A stretch of DNA of 64,000 nucleotides from Chalara sp. BL73 (GCA_918026815.1 CAKJVC010000088.1:1860001-1924000), one strand, 5' to 3'; numbered from the stretch's first letter, positions 13,184 through 26,223 are shown. Numbers and translations are program-made. The notes: a model not told the origin generated them from the letters alone.

Positions 13184-14551
13184 ATGGCGGATCATATAAC
13201 ATCCAAGCTGAATCCGGACAATCATTTAATCCTTGTATGCCATCAACCAACGCATCGTGGAACAGAATCAAGCTAATTATGCCAGGACCAACCCCTCCTG
13301 CGTCTCCCTTTCGAACTCCTCCGGAAGAACCTGAAAGTTGCTCGCTTTAACGTAGAAAAGGAGAGCGTAACCATCAAGACCTCCCTCAAAGAAACTACCA
13401 ATATAGCACTTAACGGTAGCGCCACTCCGGACGATGTGCTCAAGAACGTTGACTCAATGCTTGCCCGCATGCGGGGTCTGAAGCGGAAGCTCCAGGCGTG
13501 CTCGGAGGAAGACAGCAGGCTGCAACAGCAGGCGCAGAGCAGGGTACAACATCTTGGCGAGCTATATAATATGCAAAGTCTGGATGATGTGAAATACGAG
13601 GGATGGAGTAGGACGCGGCTGGACCGTCTGCTAGTAGACTATCTGCTACGGCATGGTTATAAGGATAGTGCGACAGCGCTGGCGAAGGAGAAGAACATCG
13701 AGGATCTTGTGGATGTGGAGACGTTTGTGCAGATGGGAAGAATACGGGAAAGCTTACAGAATGGCAGAGTCAACGAAGCGCTGGCATGGTGCACGGAGAA
13801 CAAAAAGGACCTCAAGAAGCTAGATGTAAGTGTCATACACAGCATTACTGGCCGCTACTAATGGGGCAACAGAGCAATCTAGAGTTCATGCTCCGGTACC
13901 AACAATACATCGAGCTCGTCCGCACCGGAGATCAAACTAAGCTCCTAGAGTCAATAGCGCACGCTAAGAAATACCTCATTCCCTACAAAGAGTCATATCC
14001 CCAAGAAGTCCAGCAAGCATGCGGGCTTCTGGCGTTCCCGCCTGGGACACGCGCCGCTGCATACGCCGTGAGACTTATGTTAATCTGAATTACCAACATA
14101 CGCTGACATTCTCTAGGAGCTCTACAGCCCATCGCGCTGGGCTACCCTCGCGAACCTCTTCATGCAAACACATAACAATCTCCTCGCCCTCCCGTCTGTC
14201 CCGTTACTGCACGTCGCTCTATCAGCCGGGCTATCTGCGCTGAAAACACCTTCCTGTCACTCCTCTCATGCCTCCTCGATCTCCCCCACCTCTGCATCAT
14301 CCATCACGACATCTGTCTGTCCAATCTGCAGTACAGAAATGAATGATCTGGCTAGAAATGTACCGTATGCTCATCATACGAAGAGCCATGTTGAGACGGA
14401 TCTAGTATTATTACCAAATGGATGTGTGTATGGGCGTCATCGCCTGGAAGAGTATAGTAGAAAGGCGGGCTTGGGGCCTGAATCATTGAAGGATTTGAGG
14501 AGTGGCGATGTGTATCCTGCCGAGGCGCTTAAGAAGGTTTATATCTCGTAG
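13184..14551 (+). CDS. fyv10: Fyv10/Gid9 (MAEA), GID/CTLH E3 ubiquitin ligase subunit
   Basis: Exons 13184-13234, 13286-13825, 13873-14067 and 14117-14551 join in phase to 406 residues, the normal fungal length. An N-terminal helical region is followed by LisH (about residues 128-160, [25 protein letters not shown]), CTLH and CRA segments. A degenerate RING-like zinc finger starts at CPIC near residue 330. The protein is a core RING-type subunit of the GID/CTLH complex. In yeast this complex ubiquitinates gluconeogenic enzymes (fructose-1,6-bisphosphatase, PEPCK) when glucose returns. The start ATG sits in AAAATGG, and the first exon's 17 codons match the expected N-terminus before the first intron. 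Housekeeping gene; no sign of damage. Confidence 0.92.
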
Positions 14552-14882
14552 GATAGCATAGCGAATAGACATTAGAATCAAAGACGCTTGGTCAAATGAT
14601 TGTCACGTGGGAATCGTAGACAAAATATATCAGCCACAGCTCAGTTGAGTTGATGCCACAGCAAAACGTCATTGCGGGGTGATTTGTCGAAAGTTGGGTT
14701 AGCATCATGTTCTACAAGTTGATGTTTCTTGTACATAATGATCCTTCTTATATGCCAAATACTGTGACTTGGTGTCATTCCTTCTGGAGTAAATCTTGAT
14801 CAAGTTCATTTCCACCTATTCCATTTTGACATATCACACCGGAATATTTAACTACCCACAACCAGGCAACGAACCCAACAAA
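14552..14882. promoter_or_regulatory. Promoter interval of the SDR-like gene with a CDEI-type box
   Basis: This 331-base gap carries GTCACGTG at 14603-14610, an exact fit to the RTCACRTG element bound by Cbf1-type proteins. Otherwise I see only AT-rich flank. Regulation by the nearby bHLH factor is conjecture. Confidence 0.35.
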
Positions 14883-16025
14883 ATGGTTCACGTTCTCCTC
14901 CTCGGCGGCCACGGCAAGGTAAATCCTTTCTCAGTTTGCGCTGTCTTCACGAGATTCAAGATATTTTCCTTCCCTTAAAGCTTGCCCGACTTAAAGCGCC
15001 GGCCTAACAAAACCATCAGGTCTCCCTCCTGCTCACCCCTAGGCTCCTTCGCCGCGGCTGGAATGTGACCTCTCTAATCCGCAATCCTGAGCAAAAATCC
15101 GCCATTGAAAGCGCAGCAGGCACCGGACATGCCGGAAAACTCAACGTCATTGTCGAAAGCCTTGAGGATGTCAAGTCTGAGAGCGACGCGAAGAATATCT
15201 TGGACAAGGTAAAGCCCGAATGGGTCGTTTGGTCGGCTGGTACGTCCACCCTCCTTCCTTACTGCACAGTTTGACATGCCGTGCCTCATCCGGCCTCGTC
15301 AGAGGGGATGGTCGCTGACCGTCCTGAAATAAGGTGCTGGCGGGAAGGGCGGGAAAGAACGCACATATGCGATTGATAGGGATGCAGCGGTCCATTTCAT
15401 CCGCGCCTCAGTTGCATCCCATGCGATTGGCACGTTCCTCACCGTCTCTGCGCTCTCATCCCGCCGCGATAAGGCACCGTGGTGGGACCAGGAATCATGG
15501 GATCTCATTCAGAAGATGAATAAGGAGGTGTTGCCTGATTACTATAAGGCCAAGTTGGCTGCCGATGAAGTGTTGACCGTGCTTGGGGGAAAGAGAAGGG
15601 AGGAAGATGGCAAGTTTAGGTAAGTTAGCGTATTTCATCTGAAGAATATTCCGAGTTTTCGGCGTCCATCCATGCCTTGAGACTCGGAAATCTCCCGGTT
15701 TGGGCAGGCTGTGGCATATCTGATATGAAACTAACCGTGGAGTTTTCACTCTAGATATATAGTCCTCAGACCAGGGCATTTGACCGATGAAGAAGCGGCT
15801 GGGGAGATCAGTCTGGGCAGGACGAAGGCGAAGGGAGGCGTCAGTAGGGCTGATGTAGCTGGCGTGGCTGCGGAGCTGTTGGGGAATGACGGCGCGAGCG
15901 GATGGTATGATTTACTGGACGGGAAGGAAAAGGTCGAGGATGCTGTGGCGCGGGTTGTGAAAGAAGGAATTGATGATTTTGAGGGCGAGGATTTGGAGGC
16001 TTACAAGAAGGATGTTGATTCCTAA
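14883..16025 (+). CDS. NAD(P)-binding SDR-like protein (NAD(P)H-binding, atypical SDR)
   Basis: Exons 14883-14918, 15020-15239, 15334-15619 and 15755-16025 give 270 residues. The N-terminus MVHVLLLGGHGKVSLLL forms a beta strand and a G-rich dinucleotide loop, followed by a helix and RGWNVTSLIRN, where the Arg suggests NADP preference. A later WVVWSAGAGGKG segment corresponds to the strand-4 region of atypical SDRs. The YYKAKLAADE segment holds the Tyr-x-x-x-Lys-like pair. The C-terminal part (YIVLRPGHLTDEE) matches the RPG motif of YwnB/YbjT-like proteins. Fungal relatives are annotated only as NAD-dependent epimerase/dehydratase-like. Substrate unknown. Confidence 0.85.
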
Positions 16026-16870
16026 GAAGCCGTAGTTGGCATACATAAAATGTTTGACATTGGGTTTGTGAGGTAGAGCTTCAGAATATATCTTGCCTCA
16101 CTTGAGAAGATCCCCTGTAATTGCAAATGTGCCCATTAGTGCCACCTTTCTTAGTCTGAGGTCCTTTATACAACGACCAAGGCGAGAAAGATTCTGAAAT
16201 GACAGCGCTTTTTGAGACGGCTGCGAAAGCTATAGCAGCTCGATCCAGAGGCTCTTATCCTTTTTAGACGTTGAGATAGGCCGTTGTACGTTTCTTCGAA
16301 TAGTGAAGACATGATACCTCGTACTATTTGTACCAAGAGACTGCCCGAATGGGCTCTTACCATCCGCTAAAAAGCTTTCATTGGTGTTCGAATATCATCA
16401 CATATGATATTATTTTGCAACCTTCTCAGACGCCGAAAATTTCTCGAGAAGGTGTCCAGAAAGGAAGGTATCTAATGGAAGTTGGATGAAACTCTACCTG
16501 CGGCTTTCGAGGCATTGCCAACTTGGATGGAGCAGTTTCAAGGCTGCAACTAAGTCGCCATCCGATTGGCCGAACGACATGGTTGGGAATCAGTTTCGTG
16601 CTGTGAAATATGATTTAGCTGAGTAAGATTAGGAGAAGTTAGAGATATGAGCATTTGAAGGTTGGGAGGAACAGAGACTGCTTTCATGTCAACAGAGCTG
16701 ATCCAAAGAAGTGGAAGAGCCTTCTATTCTGTGCAGCGTGAGCTATAAGGGATCCTTAACTAGCTTGATGGATCAAGCTCTTTGGCACTAATTAGTTGCT
16801 CCCAGGAGTAACAGTAAAGCCCAATATCGTTTACATATATAGTACACCTCACAGTTTCGATAAGCAGGCA
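16026..16870. other. Convergent intergenic region
   Basis: 3' flanks of the SDR-like gene (plus) and the P450 (minus). I see no gene in it. Confidence 0.6.
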
Positions 16871-18665
16871 TCATTTCAGAAATGATACACGACAAGGAAA
16901 CCTATCAGCAGGATGTGCACCACCCTGCTCAATCTGATAGGCCCTCTCCCCCTCTACCCTCTTAATCCTGTCTCCCTTTACCGCATGCAACCGATCAAAC
17001 TCTTCATAAGCATCCCGGACGTCGAACTCCCTTATAGTAAGCGCTAATATAATCTTCAACTCTAACATCACGAGGCCCTGCCCAATGCAGTTCCGGGGGC
17101 CATGCTCAAAAGGCCTCCAAGCTCCTTTCACAGGATACAATGAATCTCCTGGGGAAGCAAGCCAGCGTTCGGGAATGAAGTCGTCGGGCGAGGGCCAATA
17201 TGCAGGACGACGGTGCATTGCTTGGTGCAAAATCCATACCATGCAGTCATCAGTCGGGTACGCAGTACCTTGGTCATCGTGGATATTTACTCCAGGAGCG
17301 CCGTCACGCATCCCTGTCGCTGGAGGAAAGAGACGCATTGCTTCTTTGATGACGGCGAGGGTGTATGTCATTTGGTTGAGGACTTGGGGGTTTGAAGATA
17401 TAACAGCCCCTATGGCGCTTATATCGGTGCCGACGAGTGTATCGTGCTCCTGGCGAAGCTTTTGCATTGCTGTTGAATTTTTGGACAAGAGATAGTAGAT
17501 GTGACAGATTGTGCTGCTGGTGCTATCGTGCCCGGCGAATAGGAAGGTGCGGATTTGGTATGTTGCGTAATTTCTGAAAGTCCTGTCTAATCTGAGACTG
17601 AGGTTTTCGAGACTATTTTGCTTTAGGTAACCTTCAAGAACAAGGCTCACAACAGATTTGCTGTCGTGCTTCTCGCCACGTGAAAGCTTAGCACAGTACT
17701 CCTTATACCTCTTGTCAAGCTGGGTTCCAATGTAGGAATTCATTATTCTTGAGTTGTGCCATTCCACAAATTTACGGACTGGGTTAATTCGTACGAAGGG
17801 GTTGGGTTCTCGTCCGGAGACTTTCCAACGAAGTTGGCTGAGTAGAGCAACTGCTAGCGGATTCCGAGTTCGTTCTGAATTGAGATTGGATTCTCTATAG
17901 TAATGTCAGTAACACAATCAAGCTCAAGCGAGAGTAATATCATACAGAACAATAGCACCTATCATATCCATTGTAAACCATAGAGTCTGCTCGTCCAACA
18001 AAAACATCTCATTTCTTTCCGCATGCTTATGTAGTAAGTTCCTATATGCCTGTGCTTCATGGACAATATTAGGAACAAGTTTGAGGATATGTCCTTGACT
18101 GAACCCAGAGTTGAAAGTATTGCGCCACAACTTCCATTCCTCATTAGCCATCGTGAAGAGATTTGGTCCTCCAGATATTGGATGGAACCAGGAAGTCAGA
18201 GAGGCTGGCTTCTTAGCTGCAAGAATTGTCTTTTGAGTGGCCTCGGTAGCTGCGGTTACTGATGTGACCACCATTAGGGGACCGTCTACAAAAGGCCACA
18301 TGTCGAGATAGAAAATTCCGCCGGGATAATTTCGAGCAATCTGACCAACACCGAGAAATTCATGTGCATCCAAAGGAAGCTTATCAACATAGAGCTTCAC
18401 AGCGAGTAGATGGCCAAGAAGCTTATTATGCTTGGGCATTGGCTGCGAAAAGTCAATATAAGTAAATGCATCCGGTATTCGTAGTTACCATTCCCAATTT
18501 CTGGAGCTCACTGAAAATAATCCTAACTCTGTAGCCTTTGATCACGACCTTGATAAGCCATGCCGCAAATAGAACCCCAAGAGTACCAAAGAGAAGCTTT
18601 GAATTTGGTAAAAGTTCAGACTTCATTACTGTCTTCGGAGTCATACGTCCACCAAGAACAGACAC
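16871..18665 (-). CDS. Cytochrome P450 monooxygenase
   Basis: Exons 18665-18489, 18442-17946 and 17894-16871 give 565 residues. A single N-terminal membrane anchor (about residues 22-45, LLFGTLGVLFAAWLIKVV) fits an ER-bound class II enzyme. Visible motifs: I-helix AGHDST (345-350) with the proton-relay acid/Thr pair, ExxR as KEAMR (E409-R412), a PERW motif near 466, and heme-binding FEHGPRNCIG with Cys494. The FEHGPRNCIGQ form resembles the StcS/sterigmatocystin-type fungal P450s, but substrate cannot be assigned. No PKS, NRPS or terpene synthase lies within the window, so it is not visibly part of a metabolite cluster. It is tandem with, and transcribed in the same direction as, the GH35 gene. 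Confidence 0.9.
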
Positions 18666-19104
18666 GATCTATGAGGGTCTCACAATGAGAAAAATAGTAA
18701 TGCTGGGCGGGCTGTAGGTGAGAGACTGATCACCGGCTTATTTTATACGCGTATTTAGAGAAGTGACCTGACAGAGTGCATGGATTAGCGCCAAGTTTTC
18801 CGGTTGGTGTATCACGTACGTAAAATGGACTAGCAATTTGATTACATGGGCTGCGGCATGGAAAAGTTGTCCCAGCCAACTACATTATCAACCTTCGCGA
18901 GCGTGTCATGGTGAACAGGATGCACTGAAGCGCTAGGACAACGAATTAAAACCTGAAATACTAGGATACAATAGGATATAGGTAGATGTGGCTGGTTGTT
19001 TTGATTGTCTTGGCAAATTGGCAATGGAGAGTAGAGCAAGATCGCATATCAGTCTGTTAGTCGGAATGTTGGAGCTACTGATTCTTCCGGAATTGTCACA
19101 AAAA
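18666..19104. other. Intergenic between GH35 3' end and P450 start
   Basis: P450 promoter side and GH35 3' flank. Nothing further is recognised. Confidence 0.6.
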
Positions 19105-22100
19105 CTATGCATATTCCAACCGCTCCTTGCTCCACCCAGGCTGCAAATAGCTCCAGTCGTCGTTAAACTTGAAATCAGTCTGGTATGCACCATAATTAAA
19201 CAGTCTAACCTTGTCAAGCTTAGCACCATCGTTTGTCATAGCCCATAGGCTCAAAGCAAAGGTATTAAGACCACGGTTATTGATGATTCCTGGCGGGATG
19301 GGGAATCTTGTTTGCGGACCGATATGTGGGATGTATTTTCCATACTGGTATCCGTTTATGAAGATCATGACTCTGGCGACTGTGCCGGCGGGAGCGCTGA
19401 GTTCGACTCCTAGTGGAACGTCGAGATCTGAGTCGATGTTGAGGTGGAATGTAGTGGTGTAAAATTGAACACCGGAGCCGTTTATCCCGACGAAAGGACT
19501 CGATCGATCGAACTGGGTAGACGAAGGAACAAACGAGGGGAGGTGCCAGCCAAGTCGTTCTCCGTAAAGCCCTCCTTCGTTCACTATGGGCGTATATTAG
19601 ATGAAGAATTGTGGTATAGAGTAATAAATGGGTACTTACTGGGGCCACGAACGGGATCAAGATTCAAGGAACCTGCAGCATTCCCTTGAATCTTCCATTC
19701 TTTGAAACTAGTACCAGACGATGATGGCAGAAGAGACGCACCAAGAATGCCACGAGGATTTTCGACACCCTTGGCCGTGGATGTTTGATCATGCCCATGA
19801 TAATCCACAACGACCGTGATCACATTTCCGGTCAAGTTTAGGTTGGCTTGAGGGAGAAGCAGCACGGCCGTGGTTGTGGTCAAGGTCGCATTTCCGACAT
19901 TGCCACCAATGAGCACTCCATTCAACCATGCAGTCCATCCAAAGGCAAGCCCTCCAGAGGCAGTGATGCTTACCTTTAACAAGTTAGAACCATAACACTA
20001 CATAGCTTTGGTGGGATTTGGAAATTTGAAAAACTGTTTTAGGAATCGTAACAGCGAGATAAAGCAGCTCTTGAACGAGCTCACAGGCTCGAGGCTCTGT
20101 TGAACAGAATTGACAGATTAAGAGGGGAAATAGGTGCTTACAGAGGTCACATTATTTCCATCAAAATAGCCCCGATAAATCTTCGCACCTGCGTAGAAAC
20201 CGTAGTCGCTAGCAAACAAAACTGGCTTTGTGATTGGCGCAATTGGGCTGAGTGTGGTCGATTTATTGCAAGTAGTCCACTTGATATCGTTATAAGATGG
20301 AGCGATCTCGGGCAAAGAATCTGCAGAGCGCCAATTGACCAACGAGGGTAAGGAAATGGCTCGATCGGCTGTGCCTGGAATTTGGGCTGTTACAGAACCA
20401 TACAAAGTTCTAAATTTGGGAGTCAGTAATTTACATGAAAGGGTTTGTAAAGGATCTTAGAGAAGCATACTTGGTGGCTGGAAGTCTTATTCCATTCCAG
20501 ACAATGGTTTCAATGGAAGGTTTTCCAGAATATATTTCAATTGTTGTTGCAACATCGTTATCACCAGAAACATGAGCCACACCATGAGAAACATACGCAT
20601 TCCGAACCAGATATGGTCCGATGACAAATATCTGTTCATCGGGTGTAACGTGTGGATTCAGTGTTGTCGTAGGTGCCCAAAACTTCCATGCGGTTTCTCG
20701 TTCAAGAAGATAGATCAGAATGTCATTTATCTGTACCACAGTCTTCCCAGAACTTTGCGTATAAACAAAGGTTGTGGTGTCACCAGTTCTAGATGTTGCC
20801 TCAATTGTCGATGTGCCATGAGTGTCAAATTCGGTATCAGCGGAAATGTTCTGCAGTGCAAATTGCCCAACCTGACCTTCTTCAAGGTAGAGAACAAGAA
20901 CATCTCGATCAAAAACCCCATATGTAAGAACATCAGAAGAAGAATATAGTAGATTGTTGTTGCCGAAGTGATAATCAGTCACAATTATTTTACTTTGGCG
21001 GCCGTTTAGTGTTATGTTTGGGACGTTTATGACACCAGCAGACGTATTGAGGTTGGCAGAGAAAGTCGTGACAGCTCTCGATGGCGAAGAGTTATGTTGC
21101 ACAGTATAAAAGCCAGCGTTGGTGTCCGGATTTCTAAGCTCCCATGTCCAAATTAAAGTGGAGTCGACCTAGAAAGTTAACCCAATCTGCTTCACATATC
21201 ATATCCAACGCTTACCGAGTATCCAGTGCCATTGCCAGCCATGTATGTCTTTAATAAATCCGTTGAAACCCTTGTGAAGAGGGTAATGAGCTTTGTTTGA
21301 GATAATTTATCCTGTATCTGCCTTGTCTCCCGAAGAGGTGCAGAGTAATCATATGAAGTGTAGACTACTGGAGCAGCGGCTATATATCCCTCAGCATAAA
21401 GTCCTGTGTAGTATAAGTCGCTTCTTACAATGTCCCCAATTCGTTCCACCGAAAGCCATATATATGCTGAGGAGTGTAGTGCGTTGAGCAATGTTATTCT
21501 TGTAATAGACGTCGGCAAAAGCTGGATCGTGTTCAGCCAAGCAATCATCGTAGAAACTGCCTCCCCAAGGAGCGAACCATCCGCCCTCAAATTCTGGAAA
21601 GTAACTTGGTTGTGTAAAAGAGTAGTTTGAGAACCACTGGAAATAGTTCCTCACGAGATTAAACCCGGTATTGATATTTGTACATGACATCCCTCCAGGG
21701 TAGCTATCAAGCCCGTAGATATTCACGGCGCCTCCAACATTCTGGTAATCCGTGCTCCAAGAAACGCTGCGCTGACCCTTTTCATTATGCGTCAGAGGCA
21801 CAGTAATTCCAGCTGCCTTGTATGCCTGAAAACTTTCCCATTAGATTGTACCAGACTCTCAAACATAGGGATAGACTCTCTTGAGTCATCTTTACATACT
21901 GTTTTTAATTGCTCCATGAATATAACTAATGTATGATTCGCTTGATGGACTGTCTCTTGGAGTTCATTCTCGATTTGATTTAATATGACAGGCTGCTATG
22001 AATCAGCTCTCGACGCGTTAAAAGAGAAATACGGTATATTACCCCTCCTTTCGTGATCTCGTTTGCTGCAATGATCTTTCCAATCTCTGCAACCCAAGGT

Positions 22101-22707
22101 AGCCATGCCTGATGATGTACTTCGTCACTCGTTCTTAGGCTGCCAAAACTACCATCCGAGCCATAGAGGGCAAGACCACCACCATTTGTTTCCGCATTGC
22201 AGTATGGACCTGCTCGAGCAATCACCCACAAACCAGCCTGCTTTGCATAATCAAACAGCAGTTGTATATTCTTGCCTCCACTTGTAAAGTCATATACTCC
22301 CTTTGATGGGGAATGGTAGGACCAGAAGAAATAGATACTGGAGTTGTCAGTCGAGAAGAATTGCACGGCTTAGGATAGTACCCACCTGATCGTGTTGAAT
22401 CCACTTGCTCGAAATTTGTGAAAGATGTCCTATTGATCTGAGTATTATATTCCACGAGCAGCAGGCAGATACCTACAAGCCATAATTCCGGGACTGGAAC
22501 TCGTTGGTAGTGAAACTCTGCAGAGCTGTGGGTGTACTTGTCAGAAAGCTCTGTGGAATCTGGCACGACTTACAATATAAAAACCCTGCTATCATTGATG
22601 ATCAAACTGTATGGGTCCCACGTTACTGTTTTCTGTAAGCCGTTATCCGTGCCATTGACTACAGCGAAGAGCGTGAAGATAGCAGTCAAAATTCTAGAGA
22701 GGCGCAT
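19105..22707 (-). CDS. Secreted GH35 beta-galactosidase
   Basis: Eleven exons: 22707-22574, 22525-22477, 22429-22386, 22337-22043, 21995-21900, 21825-21429, 21379-21216, 21168-20471, 20409-20142, 19973-19640 and 19583-19105. They join to 985 residues, the usual size of fungal GH35 enzymes such as LacA. A signal peptide (MRLSRILTAIFTLFAVVNG) indicates secretion. The TIM barrel shows the SAEFHYQRVPVPELW start motif, the acid/base region QIENE (E185) and the nucleophile region PEFEGGW (E286), followed by GGTNWG. The C-terminal beta-rich domains include two jelly-roll-like segments (GWTAWLNG ... NEGGLYGER). It hydrolyses terminal beta-galactosides in plant wall polymers outside the cell. The usual Tyr-Gly after ENE is replaced by Leu-Gln, which is atypical next to the acid/base residue. 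Divergent from the transcription-factor gene. Confidence 0.92.
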
Positions 22708-23483
22708 TTTCGATTCCAGAATTCTTCGCATCCATCTTTGCTACATCTCCTTGGACATTAATTATAGAGCAGTTCCCTTTTTGTTACGTATAGCAATATC
22801 GTGACGGCTCCGCATTTCAAACCGTTAGGTCTGCGCAGTGCCATCATCGTGGGTGAACAGGTACCGATCCCTATGGTCCTTCAACGGCATCAAAGTTGTC
22901 TGAGTTCCAGCAATCAGAGGTCGGCTGGTGATTGTGCCTGGCAGATCCTGACATAAGCGGCTAAAATGCTCTGTTCTACTTATGTAGAGCGAATTCGCGG
23001 CTAAAGGGATTGACGATGTTAAAGGGGATTCAAATGGTATTATTCCTAGGTAAGGTGGGGAGCGGAGACCTTGTTGCTCGGCATTCTTTTATCCGAGTTT
23101 GGGAAGTAGCCGAACCTCACGTGATCTCGGTCCGAAGGCCCCTTGTCCTCTTCACATTCTATATCGTCTTTCTAAATATCTTGTCATGGTGCATAGCTGC
23201 CAACAGTGGGCATCATAGAAGCACCTAGCAAACAACCAAGCAAGGTACTCGCTTTGTGTGAGGCTGACAAAATCTGCATTAGAGTCCTCTATGCTTTTGT
23301 TCTAGTATGCCTACAGTGCCTCCAATTGGTGGATCTAGATACGCTACATCAATCTAACAAGGGCACAAGATGCAGGTTTGGTTATCCCCGAACCTCAAGT
23401 GCATTCCAGGACGGCCCAGTCCAGCACAGCAGTGTTTGTGCATATGCGGAGAAAGATCCATCGGATGAACACGAAGTTGTACT
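22708..23483. promoter_or_regulatory. Divergent promoter region, GH35 / transcription-factor gene
   Basis: About 0.78 kb separates the two start codons. It contains CTCACGTGAT (E-box core 23118-23123). Frames inside it (for example 23206-23646) lack domain resemblance. A missing 5' exon of the plus-strand gene could lie here, but I could not place one. Confidence 0.4.
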
Positions 23484-25101
23484 ATGCTTCAACGGGGAAG
23501 TGATACTGATGCCCCGCTTCCGCGACGACGATCCAAGGCACCAATTGCATCCACCAAAGCTAGACGGCCGACGAAGCAACGGCACCGTCACAAGTCCCGA
23601 GCTCAGGAGGAGGAAGAATACAAACAATATTCGGACCATCGTGTAAAGCTGTTCAACAGTCCCAAGCCCAAGGCGATAGCGCCATACAGTCCAGCCTCAG
23701 AGGGAGAAGAGGCGACGCTACGATTCTTAATTCATTACTGTGAGCTATCTACTGTATTATATCTTCTATAGCTAGCAGGGAGAAAACTAACAAATCAGTT
23801 GTTACTTTAGTCACCAAGGAGAGAGTTACCAATGTTGGCCCTCGATTTGAATGGTATCCTCTAGCTGTTCGCGACGATGCTTTCTTCCATGCTCTGATAT
23901 CCTCGACAAGCTCCCATGCTGCATATATGCAAAAGCGAGAGCTACCCCGCAATTTCTACTTTCATCGAGGCAAAGCAATAGAGCTGGTGAACAAGAGATT
24001 GGCTGAGGGTGCTCTTGATGAAGGGGTATGCCATATGATTTCTGTGCGGAATGGTTGAGGGTGGGAAACACCTGTCCCTTAGCAGAGAGCTAACCCTTCA
24101 AGCAGACAATCAACACAATTATCGTGTTCGCTCTGCAAGAGGTATACCCCCACCCAAGTTAGACATTTGAGCAGTGATCTTATGCTATTGGTAGAGCTAT
24201 GAAGGCCGTCCTACCACGGCGATGATGCACTGTAAAGGTGTAATAAATTTGGTTCGGGCTGCTGGAGGCATAAACTCCCTTGCCCTTGATGCCAAAACTC
24301 GCCGTCATGTATACTTGTGAGTAATCAATTATGTGTGGACCAACATCTGGTTGACAACCATACTCTTCAGAATGGACCTCTCGGCGTGCATAAGTCTCGA
24401 ATCAAAGCCAATTCTTTCATCAGGTCTTAACCCCGATCTGAATATATACTTTGGCTTCAAAAGCCAGACAACCGAAGAGTATACAAAGACTTTTGAGGCG
24501 AGGTTATTCAACTTCACATCATCAAGTTTGTCTAGCATCGCAGCAGATGTTCTATGGGGTCTCAGAAATATTTCTACCATTCTTGAAGCTATTCATCTCG
24601 GTATAGACTCACCTGATACTGTCTTGCCGGATGATATCCAGTTTAGTGACCGTGTAGAAGCTCTCCAGCGCATCGCCAACACTCTTTGGTACGTGGAAGA
24701 TCCTAAGGATGCGCAACACGCAATATTCAAAACATTTGGATGGGCGTGCATGATATATATTGTAGGCACAATATTTCCATGTATTTCAATCTCAGGTGGC
24801 TAACCTATTGCTTCAGTATACCACACTACGCGAACTTCCACCCGAGCTTGGTGTCAATTCATTACTGGCCGGCAAGACCAGGAATGCGCTAGAAAGTTGT
24901 TCGGATTTGAACGTGCTTCTCGCAACATTTCATGATCTTTTGCTTTGGATCTTATTTGTGTGTGGAAAGGTCGCAGATGAAAGAGACCAGACATTCTTTG
25001 TGAAACAGGCGAGCAAAATCCTTCTTATGCGGAAAGTGGAGAATTCTGAAGGCATAATAATTCAACAAGGAGGGTTTCTCTGGCCAGAAAGGTTGCCCTA
25101 A
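23484..25101 (+). CDS. Fungal transcription-factor-domain protein (Fungal_trans_2-like)
   Basis: Exons 23484-23739, 23799-24025, 24106-24141, 24195-24316, 24371-24761 and 24796-25101 join in phase to 445 residues. A basic, Arg/Lys-rich N-terminus leads into a helical regulatory domain. Family-typical segments are the WYPLAVRDDAFFHALI region, then HRGKAIELVNKRL, MMHCKGVINLVRAAGG, and WGLRNIS in the C-terminal half. These resemble the fungal-specific regulatory domain found C-terminal to Zn2Cys6 fingers. No CxxC-x6-C cluster is visible, so either the protein lacks the finger, as many Helotiales paralogues do, or an upstream exon was missed. An in-frame stop at 23466 means any longer form needs splicing. 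The 5' end is therefore uncertain. It may control the divergent GH35 gene; that is inference from arrangement. Confidence 0.72.
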
Positions 25102-26223
25102 TGAACCATTGCGTAGAAAGTTCAACTTGCAGGAGTCGTCAGCCAAAGAGAGTATTAGGGATTACTCTCTAGCTTCTGGTACTCATTGTATTATCTAACC
25201 TGAATGGATTAAAGAGAAGCCACTTGACACGGGCCGGAAAATATTTTGAGGTATTTGCATCTTGAAAGTTCATCAAGGCTCATTGCGCATGCAATAGAAA
25301 TAAGGCGAAGTTGGGACTCTACTACCACTGGTAATTTCTACCACCTTCATGTGTTTTGCTTTTCTTGTCACTATTTATTTGCTGTGTGCCGTTCTACAGT
25401 TCAAGACAATTGTGCTGGGTCTGATGTTTTGGTTATCTGAGAACCGGTGATACTGGTCCATACTAACCCACTCACCCGGACTTAATTTCTTAGTACTCAC
25501 TCTCCCTCTCTCGCCTCTGGTGCAGGGGATTTTCCATTCTCTGTAATGAACCATAAAACTCAGACTGGTCACAAGGGCTTTTAGCCCCTCTTCTGTTTCG
25601 TAGTTGAGAGACTGTGCCGTTGCGTAGTGGCAATTCATCATTGTTATTACATGAGGCATTTTCCACATCAAGGCTACATCTGCTATAAGAACGCCATATT
25701 TTGCTAAAGAACTTCTAGTTATATTTATGCGGAGACTCCAGTGAGGCTAGTGCCCGAAATCGGCGCTGATATTCCCTAATATCATGATAGCTTCCTTGCA
25801 GGCCCAAGGGGAGCTTTCAAGCTTTCTTAACCTTCACTGGGTATCTCTTTCATTTGCAACTGCCGCTCGACCTCTATGATCTCACGCTATCCAATCACCT
25901 GACACAGAATCTGAGGATTGACGCTGGGGTAAATTATGGATCCAAAATTACTTTGACAGAAGCACAAGGGAATGAGGACAAACAACTTCAAACGAAGATG
26001 GAGGAGTGCCTCTCAAGACGTGAAATTGGTTTTGTCCGTAGAGAAGAGGATCAGGTAAGAGTCGAAGAAACTGACGCCGTCGAAGGAGCGAACGTTGGAA
26101 GTTTGAGTCCTATTTTTCTGGCAGCATTCAACTGTATAGCAAGTTCATATTTGCGCGCCAGTTCGTTATAAAGTATACTACTTGGCAACAACAACTTTGG
26201 CGTCAAGAATTCCTGGGCAACCA
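25102..26223. other. Convergent intergenic region
   Basis: 3' flanks of the transcription-factor gene and the amidohydrolase. A 105-codon plus frame at 25854-26171 has no recognisable domain and partly faces the amidohydrolase 3' end. Not called. Confidence 0.55.

Noticed and set aside
23206..23646. 146-codon frame as the main or upstream reading frame of the transcription-factor gene
   Set aside because: It overlaps exon 1 in a different phase and shows no zinc-cluster cysteines or domain resemblance.
16871..25101. Secondary-metabolite cluster (P450, regulator and SDR-like gene within 10 kb)
   Set aside because: No backbone synthase is in the window, and the neighbours are a housekeeping E3 subunit and a GH35 enzyme.
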